Notes: generated from the letters alone by a model not told the origin. Shown: positions 1-5,808, counted from the stretch's first letter. The stretch is DNA of 6,383 bases from Acidobacteriota bacterium (GCA_005778315.1 SXOW01000330.1:1-6383), one strand, 5' to 3'. Numbers and translations: made by a program.

Positions 1-1087
1 GCGCGCCGTTGGTGGCCCGGACCCGCCAGTAGTACTGTGTTCCCGCGGCCAGGTCGACCGTGACGATACCGCGCGTGGTGCCGTCGCCGGACTTGGTGAC
101 CGAGAAGGTGCTCTCTGGGCTCGTGAACCCGGTGCTGTCGTCCAGCTGAAACTGATACGTGACGGTGCCGGCGTCGCCGGTGACTTCACCGTTGGCCACG
201 ACCAGTGTCGGTCGCAGGGTCGAGACGGTGGCGCCTCCGACGGGTGATGTCGGTGTCGGCGTCCCGATCACGACCGGGGGTTTCGGCGTCGTGAAGCGCG
301 CGGTGCCGGTCCAGGCGCCGATGGTCTTGCCAGTGCGTCCGTCCGCCGACGCGCGGACTCTCCAGAAGAACGTTGCTTCAAAAGGCAGGGCCCCGGGGGC
401 TGCGGACGTGGTGGTGCCGCCCGTCGGTCCGACCGTCAGTACGGCGGACGGGGTTGCGAAACTCGGGTCGGTTGCCAGTTCGAATCGATAGAGGATCGAC
501 TTCGCCGGTCCCGTGATCTCCGCGTTGACGACCTGGAGGGTCACGCTGTTGGATACGGTGGTGGCGCCGTCGGCGGGCGACCCGACCGTTGGGGGGCCCA
601 CCACGACCGGTGTGAAAACCTCGAAGGAGGCGGGCGCGGAATACTCACCGGTGTTGGCGCCATCCAACGCGCGTGCCCGCCAGTAGTACACGCGGTCCGA
701 TTCGAGCGCCCTTGGCAGCGTGACTGCCACTTGAGCGAGTGCGTTCGGTTCGATACCTGTGAGTTCGACCACAATCTGGGTAAACCCAGGGTCGGTCGCG
801 ACCTGCAACTCGTAGATGAACGGACGCACACTGTTGGACTGCGCGCCGGCGAAGGTGAGCGTCACCGGCTGCTCGGTGCTGGGGATGAGCCGCGTGTCGG
901 CGGCTCCCATGGCCGAGGGCGAGGTGATCGTCACGCCGGCCAATGGCCCTGCGATGCTCGGGCTCAAGGGGTTGGAGCTGCGTTCGACGTCGCATCCCGC
1001 CATCACGGCCGACAGACTGGCGGTGACGATGGCGAGGAAAAAGCGCAGAGGGCGTGGGAACCTGGTTGAGCGTCGCATCACGGGCAT
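1..1087 (-). CDS. Secreted lipoprotein with repeated fibronectin-III-like domains (C-terminus outside window)
   Basis: The minus strand is open from an ATG at 1087 to the window edge, giving 362 codons without a stop; the 3' end is missing. A TAG lies directly upstream of this ATG in frame, so the start is 1087, a GTG at 1081 or an ATG at 1078. The 1078 ATG gives the tidiest signal peptide; no start has a strong Shine-Dalgarno. The N-terminus has a basic stretch (MRRSTRFPRPLR), a hydrophobic core (FFLAIVTASLSAVM) and the lipobox-like MAGC, with Cys at residue 29 counted from 1078. A Ser/Pro-rich linker follows, then at least three beta-sandwich-like repeats of about 106-112 residues. Each has a YxFEL-D-P-x-F type strand and a YYWRARA, FFWRVRA or YYWRVRA strand (Trp at about residues 133, 239 and 351). 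Known family behaviour is Fn3/Ig-like lipoproteins acting in adhesion or binding outside the cytoplasm. The exact role and ligand cannot be told. It is transcribed divergently from the glycosyltransferase unit. Confidence 0.85.
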   Translation of the reverse strand, partial: MPVMRRSTRFPRPLRFFLAIVTASLSAVMAGCDVERSSNPLSPSIAGPLAGVTITSPSAMGAADTRLIPSTEQPVTLTFAGAQSNSVRPFIYELQVATDPGFTQIVVELTGIEPNALAQVAVTLPRALESDRVYYWRARALDGANTGEYSAPASFEVFTPVVVGPPTVGSPADGATTVSNSVTLQVVNAEITGPAKSILYRFELATDPSFATPSAVLTVGPTGGTTTSAAPGALPFEATFFWRVRASADGRTGKTIGAWTGTARFTTPKPPVVIGTPTPTSPVGGATVSTLRPTLVVANGEVTGDAGTVTYQFQLDDSTGFTSPESTFSVTKSGDGTTRGIVTVDLAAGTQYYWRVRATNGA

Positions 1088-1205
1088 CTACTGGTATCTC
1101 GGTCACTACAGCGCTTCGCATGAGGCCCGCAGACATCTGCTGGGGTGACGCGCCGTGTTGTATGTGCCCTGGAAGCAAGGTTGATGCCGTTCTGTGAGGA
1201 CTTGA

Positions 1206-1219
1206 ACGACCGCGGTCGT
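1206..1219. repeat. 14-bp perfect palindrome, possible operator
   Basis: ACGACCGCGGTCGT reads the same on both strands. It lies about 120 bases upstream of the lipoprotein start and about 105 bases upstream of the rightward promoter, where a dimeric regulator could act on either gene. There is no U-tract, so it is not a terminator. The regulatory role is inferred from symmetry and position only; in GC-rich DNA some such palindromes arise by chance. Confidence 0.4.
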
Positions 1220-1225
1220 GCTTCT

Positions 1226-1252
1226 TGCGACGACTGGGCCTGGTGCGACGAC
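1226..1252. repeat. 9-bp direct repeat TGCGACGAC, 18 bp apart
   Basis: TGCGACGAC occurs at 1226-1234 and again at 1244-1252, a start-to-start distance of 18 bp (under two helical turns). The pair begins a few bases after the 14-bp palindrome, which itself contains ACGAC. This could be a tandem binding site in the control region. No function can be assigned from sequence alone. Confidence 0.35.
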
Positions 1253-1291
1253 CTCAGAAGGGCGAGCGGCCGCCCGTTCTAGGCCGTAACT

Positions 1292-1314
1292 CCCTTTATT
1301 TCAGTAACAAAGGG
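1292..1314. repeat. Inverted repeat CCCTTT...AAAGGG upstream of the -35 box
   Basis: CCCTTT (1292-1297) and AAAGGG (1309-1314) form a 6-bp dyad with an 11-base AT-rich centre. It ends 11 bases before the predicted -35 box. The same patch carries GTAAC twice, at 1286-1290 and 1304-1308, also 18 bp apart. The position suits an activator site or UP-like element for the glycosyltransferase promoter. This is inference. Confidence 0.35.
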
Positions 1315-1325
1315 GAATAGGGCAG

Positions 1326-1355
1326 TTGACCACCCAGCGGTGGGGTCGCTATACT
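1326..1355 (+). promoter_or_regulatory. Predicted sigma70-type promoter for the glycosyltransferase unit
   Basis: A -35 box TTGACC (1326-1331; 5 of 6 to TTGACA) is separated by 18 bp from a -10 box TATACT (1350-1355; 5 of 6 to TATAAT). Transcription would begin at about 1362, leaving a leader of roughly 100 bases to the GTG at 1465 or about 43 bases to the alternative GTG at 1405. It is the best promoter-like match seen in this GC-rich region and faces the three-gene unit. Confidence 0.6.
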
Positions 1356-1464
1356 CTGACGCTGGCGGGGTGCGGAGGTTCCAGGCGATGCGTGGCATCG
1401 GGATGTGTGCGCGGTCACCCCAGGCAGACCCTTCGGGCAGGTCGGAGCCCTCTACCGACGAAAA

Positions 1465-2703
1465 GTGTATACCGCCTCTCGCATCTTGATGCTGGCCCCG
1501 GAGCCGTTTTTTGAGCCCCGCGGCACCCCGTTCAGCGAGTACCATCGCATCAAGGCCCTGGCCGAACTCGGGTACCAGATCGATCTGGTGACCTACCCCC
1601 TAGGGCGGGACGTGTCCCTGCCTGATCTACGCATTTTCCGCTGCGCCCGCCTCCCGTTCGTCACGCGTGTGCCGATCGGCCCTTCACTCCGGAAGATTCT
1701 GCTCGATCTCTTGCTGGCGGTCACCGCCTACCGGCGTGCCCGCCCGGGTCGATACGCCGCGATTCACTCCCACGAGGAGGCGGGCGTGATCGGCGTGTGT
1801 CTGGCCCGACGACTCGGCATCCCGCACTTGTACGACATGCATTCGAGCCTGCCTCAGCAGCTGGCCAATTTCAAATACTCGCGGTCACGGCTCATCCGGT
1901 GGCTTTTTGAACGGTCGGAACAGGCGATGATCGATGGGTCACGCGTCGTGATCACCATCTGCCCAGCCCTACTGGACACCGCGAGGGCTACGGGCGCCGG
2001 CGAGCGCGCGCTCCTCATCGAAAACGTGATGGGCGGCGATGTTGAGCCGGCGGCGGAGTCGATTAACGTGCGCGAGCGTTGGGGCATCGGCGTGGCGGCG
2101 CCGTTGGTCCTCTACACGGGGACGTTCGAGCCCTACCAGGGTCTCGACCTGCTGTTCGCGGCCGCCTCACGTCTGGCCAGAACGCACCCTGCAGCCAAGG
2201 TGTTGGTGGTCGGCGGCGATCCGGAACAGGTGGCCGCGGCGCGGGCGTGGTCCGAGCGGACGGGCGCACCGCTGGTCTTCACCGGTCGTCGTCCGGCTCA
2301 CGAGATTCCGGCGTTTGTGGCGGCGTGCGACGTGTTGGCGTCGCCGCGTATCGCCGGGACCAACACTCCATTGAAAATCTATTCCTATCTGCGATCAGGC
2401 CGGCCGATCGTGGCGACCGACCTGAGTACCCATACCCAGGTCCTCGAACCGGGGACAGCCGTATTGGTGCCCCCGGAGCCTGACGCGTTTGCTGCGGCGC
2501 TGACGCACCTGCTCGACTCGCCGGATGAGCGCGAGCGGATCGCGGCTGCTGCCGCTGCGTTGGCCGCGAGGAAGTACAGTCGAGCCTCCTACCTCGCCAG
2601 GACGCGAGAAGCCTATGACCGGTTGCTCGGCGCTGCGGCGGTTCCTGCGCCGTCCACGGTGTCCGAGGCGAGCGACCCGGGCGGGTCGGTGTCAGCCTCG
2701 TGA
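1465..2703 (+). CDS. GT4-type glycosyltransferase with degenerate donor-site motifs
   Basis: The product is about 412 residues, usual for a two-domain GT-B enzyme that moves a sugar from a nucleotide-sugar donor onto a glycan or lipid acceptor in the cytoplasm. The N-terminal domain starts RILMLAPEPFFEPRGTPFSE (acceptor side, Gly-rich loop near residue 20) and has HSHEEAG at about 101-107 and YDMHSS at about 123-128. The C-terminal Rossmann domain begins near LYTGTFEPYQG (217-226) and includes the donor region GTNTPLKIYSYLRSGRPIVA from 298. Two canonical GT4 features are altered: the Arg/Lys pair of GRxxxxKG is replaced around TFEPYQG, and the EX7E motif is absent (Ala297 stands in the first Glu position). 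Such variants occur in a GT4 subgroup, so activity is not excluded. The start is uncertain: GTG 1465 best fits the conserved N-terminus, but GTG 1405 (20 residues longer) and ATG 1489 are in frame and none has a good Shine-Dalgarno. Its stop overlaps the next gene's start. Donor and acceptor are unknown. Confidence 0.88.
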   Translation: MYTASRILMLAPEPFFEPRGTPFSEYHRIKALAELGYQIDLVTYPLGRDVSLPDLRIFRCARLPFVTRVPIGPSLRKILLDLLLAVTAYRRARPGRYAAIHSHEEAGVIGVCLARRLGIPHLYDMHSSLPQQLANFKYSRSRLIRWLFERSEQAMIDGSRVVITICPALLDTARATGAGERALLIENVMGGDVEPAAESINVRERWGIGVAAPLVLYTGTFEPYQGLDLLFAAASRLARTHPAAKVLVVGGDPEQVAAARAWSERTGAPLVFTGRRPAHEIPAFVAACDVLASPRIAGTNTPLKIYSYLRSGRPIVATDLSTHTQVLEPGTAVLVPPEPDAFAAALTHLLDSPDERERIAAAAAALAARKYSRASYLARTREAYDRLLGAAAVPAPSTVSEASDPGGSVSAS

Positions 2704-3680
2704 AAGTACTGGTCACGGGGGCCACTGGATTTACCGGAGGGTGGCTGGCCCGGCACCTGGTCCGATCCGGCGATGCCGTCCGCGCGCTCGTCCGACCGAC
2801 GAGTGGCGCGGCCGCAGACGCGCTCCGGGTCGCGGGCATTGAGACCGTGACGGGCGACCTCTGCGCTGCGGCGTCACTGGCCAAGGCGTGCGTGGGGGTT
2901 GAGGTGGTCTATCACATCGCCGCCAGCTATCGCACCGCGGGGCAGTCGGCGTCGGACTATCGCGAGGTGAACACGGAGGGAACCCGTCGCCTGGTCGAGG
3001 CCTCCGAAGCAGCGGGTGTCCGGCGTGTCGTGCATTGCAGCACCGGTGGCGTGCATGGACATATCGAGGACCCGCCGGCCACCGAAGACGCGCCGTTGGC
3101 GCCAGGTGACGTGTATCAGGACACAAAGCTGGAGGGAGAGCAGGTGGCGCGCGCGGCCGGAGAATCTGGCCGCATCGAGGTGGTCGTGGCGCGACCGATC
3201 GGCATTTACGGGCCAGGCGACACTCGTTTTCTGAAGCTGTTTCGTCTCGCGAGCGGCCGCGTCATGATCGGCGCCGGCAAGGCCTTCTATCACTTGACCT
3301 TCATTGAGGATCTGGTCGAGGGGTTTCGCCTCTGCGGGACCGTACCCGAGGCGGCCGGCCGGACCTATCTGCTCGCGGGGCCGCGGTACACCACGCTGCG
3401 CGAGCTTGTCGCGCTGATCGCGGCAGAACTCGGGACCCGGCCGCCACGGCTGAGGATACCGGTGTGGCCGATCTGGCTGGCCGGTGCGTTGTGTGAACTT
3501 GTCTGCGTGCCGCTCCGCGTCGAGCCACCGTTGTACCGACGGCGGGTCGAGTTCTTCACCAAGAGCCGGGCGTTTGACGCCTCCCGGGCGCGACGCGAGT
3601 TGGGGTTTGCGCCGCAGGTCGACCTGGAAGAGGGCCTCCATCGCACCGCGGTGTGGTATCGCGAGCAGGGGCTGCTGTGA
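2700..3680 (+). CDS. NAD(P)-dependent extended SDR (epimerase/dehydratase/reductase)
   Basis: The 326-residue protein has the size and layout of an extended short-chain dehydrogenase. The Rossmann nucleotide site is at the extreme N-terminus (GATGFTGG, glycines 7, 10 and 13). The conserved NTEGTRRLVEA helix follows, then catalytic Ser114/Thr115 in HCSTGGVHG and the YxxxK pair Tyr139/Lys143 in YQDTK. RPIGIYGPGD marks the substrate side, and the C-terminus ends with the typical LGFAPQVDLEEGL. The family covers nucleotide-sugar epimerases and dehydratases, dihydroflavonol-reductase-like and 3-beta-hydroxysteroid-type enzymes. The sequence resembles the last two groups as much as UDP-sugar epimerases, so the substrate is open. 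Placed between two glycosyltransferases, it may modify a sugar or lipid used by them (inference). It starts with GTG, which shares GTGA with the upstream stop; no clear Shine-Dalgarno is present, so translation is probably coupled to the preceding gene. Confidence 0.9.
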   Translation: MKVLVTGATGFTGGWLARHLVRSGDAVRALVRPTSGAAADALRVAGIETVTGDLCAAASLAKACVGVEVVYHIAASYRTAGQSASDYREVNTEGTRRLVEASEAAGVRRVVHCSTGGVHGHIEDPPATEDAPLAPGDVYQDTKLEGEQVARAAGESGRIEVVVARPIGIYGPGDTRFLKLFRLASGRVMIGAGKAFYHLTFIEDLVEGFRLCGTVPEAAGRTYLLAGPRYTTLRELVALIAAELGTRPPRLRIPVWPIWLAGALCELVCVPLRVEPPLYRRRVEFFTKSRAFDASRARRELGFAPQVDLEEGLHRTAVWYREQGLL

Positions 3681-3715
3681 GCACAGTGTGTCGTCAGGAA
3701 CGGTGAGCCGGGGCC

Positions 3716-4924
3716 ATGCGCAAGCTGAACGTCGTCCACGTGTGCGACCACCTCGGGTGGACCGGGTCTCGCATGCACGGCGTCAAGCGGTTGTTTGCCT
3801 GGATGATTCCGCGCTTTGACCCCGAGCGATTCACCGTTTCGCTCATCAGTCTGCGAGGTCAGGACGAATCGGAAGACAACCTGGAGCGATTCGGCATCGA
3901 CGTCACCTATCTCGGGCGCGGGAGGTTCGATCCCCGTACCTTGCCAGCACTGCTCCGCGTGCTGAAGGAGAAGCAGGTAGACATTCTGCATATGCACGGC
4001 TACGGCGCCACGACCTTTGGCCGGGCGGCGGCGGCCTGGCTTGGCACGCCCACGGTGGTGCACGAGCATGCGAATCTCACATCGACGCCCTGGTTCCAGC
4101 AGGTCGCCGACGAGCTGCTGCTGCCGTTCACGGATCTGGGCATTGCGGTGTCCCGTTCGACCGCGGAATTCTTGACCCAGGCGCGACGCCTGCCGCCGCA
4201 TCTGACCCGCGTCGTCTACCTGGGCGCCCCGGCCAGCGAGTTCGGGCGTGTGCGGACGGCCGACGAGATCCGGGAGGGACGGGCCGCCCTTGGTGTGCCG
4301 GACGGGGCTTTCGCGGTCGGCACCGTGACCCGTCTGATGCCTTCGAAAGGCAACCAGTATCTGGTCGACGCGATTCCGCAGGTGCTGGCGGCGGCGCCCG
4401 ACACGTGCTTCTATATCGTCGGGGAGGGCGAACTCGAGGACGACCTCAAGGCTCAGGCGGAGGCGCTTGGGGTGAGGGACAGACTACGGTTCGTCGGGTT
4501 CATGCGCGACGTCTCGCTCGCCTATGCGGCCTTGGACCTGGTGGTGTTTCCGTCGCTCTGGGAAGGCACCCCGCTGACGGCGTTCGAAGCGCTGGCGATG
4601 GGTCGTCCCATCGTCGCCACCGATTGCGACGGGTTGCTCGACATTCTCACGCCGGAGGTGGACGCGCGCATTGTGCCGCGTCGCGACGCGACTGCCTTGG
4701 CGGACGCCATTCTGGCGTTACGCGACGACGCGCCGGCCCGTGATCGCCTGGGTCGCGCGGCGCGGGAGACGGGCGCGTTCTATGACATCGATCGATTCGT
4801 TCGGAAGATGGAGCAGCTGTATGAGCTGATGCACGAGGTGTCTCGGCCGACACATCGTCAGGGGGTTGCCAAGGCGGACCTGAGCTTTCTGGCGCGCGAG
4901 GCTCACCCTCGGATTGAGGGGTGA
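3716..4924 (+). CDS. Glycosyltransferase family 4 protein (canonical GT-B)
   Basis: The 402-residue protein is a complete GT4 retaining glycosyltransferase expected in the cytoplasm or at the inner membrane face. The N-terminal domain begins MRKLNVVHVCDHLGWTGSRM, with the glycine-rich loop at about 14-22, followed by LHMHGYGA and VHEHAN (116-120). The C-terminal domain begins near residue 200 with VTRLMPSKG, giving Arg206 and Lys211 for binding the donor diphosphate, then YIVGEGELEDDL. The EX7E motif is intact in SLWEGTPLTAFEALAMGRP (Glu283 and Glu291). All key residues are present, unlike the first GT4 in this unit. The ATG at 3716 follows the SDR stop by 35 bases and has only a weak GGGG-type ribosome site. 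It is the last gene of the unit and meets the methyltransferase gene tail to tail 40 bases later. Donor sugar and acceptor cannot be told from the sequence. Confidence 0.92.
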   Translation: MRKLNVVHVCDHLGWTGSRMHGVKRLFAWMIPRFDPERFTVSLISLRGQDESEDNLERFGIDVTYLGRGRFDPRTLPALLRVLKEKQVDILHMHGYGATTFGRAAAAWLGTPTVVHEHANLTSTPWFQQVADELLLPFTDLGIAVSRSTAEFLTQARRLPPHLTRVVYLGAPASEFGRVRTADEIREGRAALGVPDGAFAVGTVTRLMPSKGNQYLVDAIPQVLAAAPDTCFYIVGEGELEDDLKAQAEALGVRDRLRFVGFMRDVSLAYAALDLVVFPSLWEGTPLTAFEALAMGRPIVATDCDGLLDILTPEVDARIVPRRDATALADAILALRDDAPARDRLGRAARETGAFYDIDRFVRKMEQLYELMHEVSRPTHRQGVAKADLSFLAREAHPRIEG

Positions 4925-4964
4925 GCCGAGGCACGGTCGGGACGGTGACGTGGATGCGCGCCTG

Positions 4965-5684
4965 TCACTCACCGGCGGTTCGAGTGAAGCGCATCCAATC
5001 GTGACACTCCCGCGGGCGGGTCGCGGTGATGAACTCGGTGTATTCAGGCACAGTGACCGCGGTCAGGCCGTGTCTGTCGGCCGCGTCTAGGACGGTCCTG
5101 AGCTTGAACCGGGAGATGCCGGGGTACACCCAGGCTTCATCGTGCGAATCCTCCAGGTTCGGTGCCGGGGCGCTGCCGCAGGCGTTACCCTCAGCGAGAT
5201 AGATCGACGCGAGAATCCGGCCTTCGGGGGCCAGCACATTGCCGACGGCCTCGAGGAACTGGTCCAATTGCCAGTGGGCGGCGTGCGACAACACAGAATG
5301 GGACAGCACGTAGTCGAACTGGAGACCCAAGGGACTCGCATCGAACGTGTCGACGTGGAGGAACCGGGCCCGCTTCGTGGTGACGACTTGTTCGACTTCT
5401 GGTTCTCCCATCGCGGTCTGCACGAGCCAGTCATTCGGATCGATGCCCACGTAGTTGTCGGCGGCCAGATACCCGATGACATGTCTCCCCGCGTTCAGGC
5501 ATCCGCAGCCGACCTCCAACACCCGGTGCGAGGGTACGCAGCCTTCACGCTTGAGAATCTCGAACTGAAGCTGTCCGCTCACCTCATCCGTGTCGACGTA
5601 GCGGCGGGCCAGTATCGGGTGGCGCACGACGGGGCCCACGAGGTTCGCGACCTGCCTGGGAATTCTGATTCTTTGGAACGCCAT
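4965..5684 (-). CDS. SAM-dependent class I methyltransferase
   Basis: The 239-residue product is a soluble class I (Rossmann-like) methyltransferase. Motif I is VLEVGCGCLNAG at 55-66, the acidic residue that binds the SAM ribose is Asp82 in VGIDPN, HVDTFDAS lies at 110-117, FDYVLSHSVLSH at 123-134 covers motif IV, and LAPEGRIL at 151-158 precedes the later strands. This fits methyltransferases type 11/12 acting on small molecules or sugars; the substrate is unknown. A short basic N-terminal region precedes the core. The ATG at 5684 is chosen because GAAAGG sits six bases upstream and a TATAAT promoter sits about 55 bases upstream. The frame is open for 114 more codons upstream, but that part overlaps the divergent membrane-protein gene and its promoter and is not thought to be coding. 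The gene converges on the glycosyltransferase unit and has its own promoter; a role in methylating the glycan is an inference from proximity. Confidence 0.88.
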   Translation of the reverse strand: MAFQRIRIPRQVANLVGPVVRHPILARRYVDTDEVSGQLQFEILKREGCVPSHRVLEVGCGCLNAGRHVIGYLAADNYVGIDPNDWLVQTAMGEPEVEQVVTTKRARFLHVDTFDASPLGLQFDYVLSHSVLSHAAHWQLDQFLEAVGNVLAPEGRILASIYLAEGNACGSAPAPNLEDSHDEAWVYPGISRFKLRTVLDAADRHGLTAVTVPEYTEFITATRPRECHDWMRFTRTAGE

Positions 5685-5690
5685 GCGGGA

Positions 5691-5696
5691 CCTTTC
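5691..5696 (-). promoter_or_regulatory. Ribosome binding site deciding the methyltransferase start
   Basis: GAAAGG on the minus strand is followed by a six-base spacer and the ATG at 5684. It is the clearest Shine-Dalgarno in the window and supports this start over the in-frame ATG at 5711 and other upstream starts. Confidence 0.65.
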
Positions 5697-5730
5697 ACCG
5701 ATCGATATCATGGGCCCATCGTCAGCCGAC

Positions 5731-5749
5731 CCGCCTGGATTATAGGCGG
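5731..5749. repeat. Inverted repeat CCGCCT-N7-AGGCGG over the -10 box
   Basis: CCGCCT (5731-5736) and AGGCGG (5744-5749) form a perfect 6-bp dyad with a 7-base centre. The centre contains most of the TATAAT of the methyltransferase promoter, and the predicted transcription start falls in the other arm. A protein bound here would block RNA polymerase, so an operator role is plausible. No regulator gene is present in the window. Confidence 0.45.
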
Positions 5750-5767
5750 TAATGACGGGGAGCTCCA
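5739..5767 (-). promoter_or_regulatory. Predicted promoter for the methyltransferase gene
   Basis: On the minus strand a perfect -10 box TATAAT occupies 5744-5739. A weak -35 match TGGAGC (3 of 6) lies at 5767-5762 with a 17-bp spacer. Transcription would start near 5732, giving a leader of about 48 bases. The poor -35 box suggests dependence on an activator or another factor. A 6-bp inverted repeat brackets the -10 box. Confidence 0.55.
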
Positions 5768-5789
5768 GACGGGGGAGCGACCGGGGGAC
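5754..5789 (+). repeat. Three imperfect GAC-G(4-5) repeats
   Basis: GACGGGGAGC (5754-5763), GACGGGGGAGC (5768-5778) and GACCGGGGGAC (5779-5789) are three similar G-rich units in a row. They overlap the weak -35 region of the methyltransferase promoter and lie 60-95 bases upstream of the membrane-protein gene. They may be a repeated binding site or simply G-rich low-complexity DNA. Only three long G-runs lie close together, so a full G-quadruplex is not evident. Confidence 0.3.
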
Positions 5790-5808
5790 ACGGCCGAACG
5801 TCGCTCCC
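5773..5808. repeat. 9-bp perfect inverted repeat with 18-base loop
   Basis: GGGAGCGAC (5773-5781) and GTCGCTCCC (5800-5808) are exact inverse complements. The stem can extend outward by a G-T and a G-C pair to 11 pairs. It ends 39 bases before the ATG at 5848. It could be an operator shared by the two divergent genes, or a hairpin in the leader of the membrane-protein transcript. There is no following T-run, so it is not a standard terminator. Confidence 0.5.

Larger units (their letters stand above)
1088..1464. other. Divergent intergenic control region
   Basis: These 377 bases separate the lipoprotein from the glycosyltransferase unit. No convincing protein or RNA gene is visible. The stretch holds a sigma70-like promoter facing right at 1326-1355, a 14-bp palindrome at 1206-1219, a repeated TGCGACGAC at 1226-1252, a small imperfect dyad near 1126-1145 inside the lipoprotein leader, and a locally AT-rich patch at about 1285-1320 containing an inverted repeat. 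No convincing promoter for the lipoprotein was found on the minus strand. If the first glycosyltransferase starts at the in-frame GTG at 1405 rather than at 1465, the region is 60 bases shorter. Confidence 0.7.

Noticed and set aside
159..1148. Plus-strand open frames opposite the lipoprotein.
   Set aside because: The minus-strand frame is open through the whole region with a signal peptide and three matching repeats; the plus-strand products lack any recognisable structure.
1260..1280. GGGCG...CGCCC hairpin followed by TTCT as a terminator.
   Set aside because: The stem is only five pairs, the T-run is too short, and no gene ends upstream of it on that strand.
1279..1545. Minus-strand open frame of 88 codons overlapping the glycosyltransferase promoter and 5' end.
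   Set aside because: It crosses the promoter and the conserved start of the glycosyltransferase, has no recognisable domain and no good ribosome site.
2874..4201. Long minus-strand open frames (about 255 and 278 codons) opposite the SDR and the second glycosyltransferase.
   Set aside because: The plus strand here encodes well-conserved enzymes; the antisense products are Arg/Pro-rich with no motif and no ribosome site.
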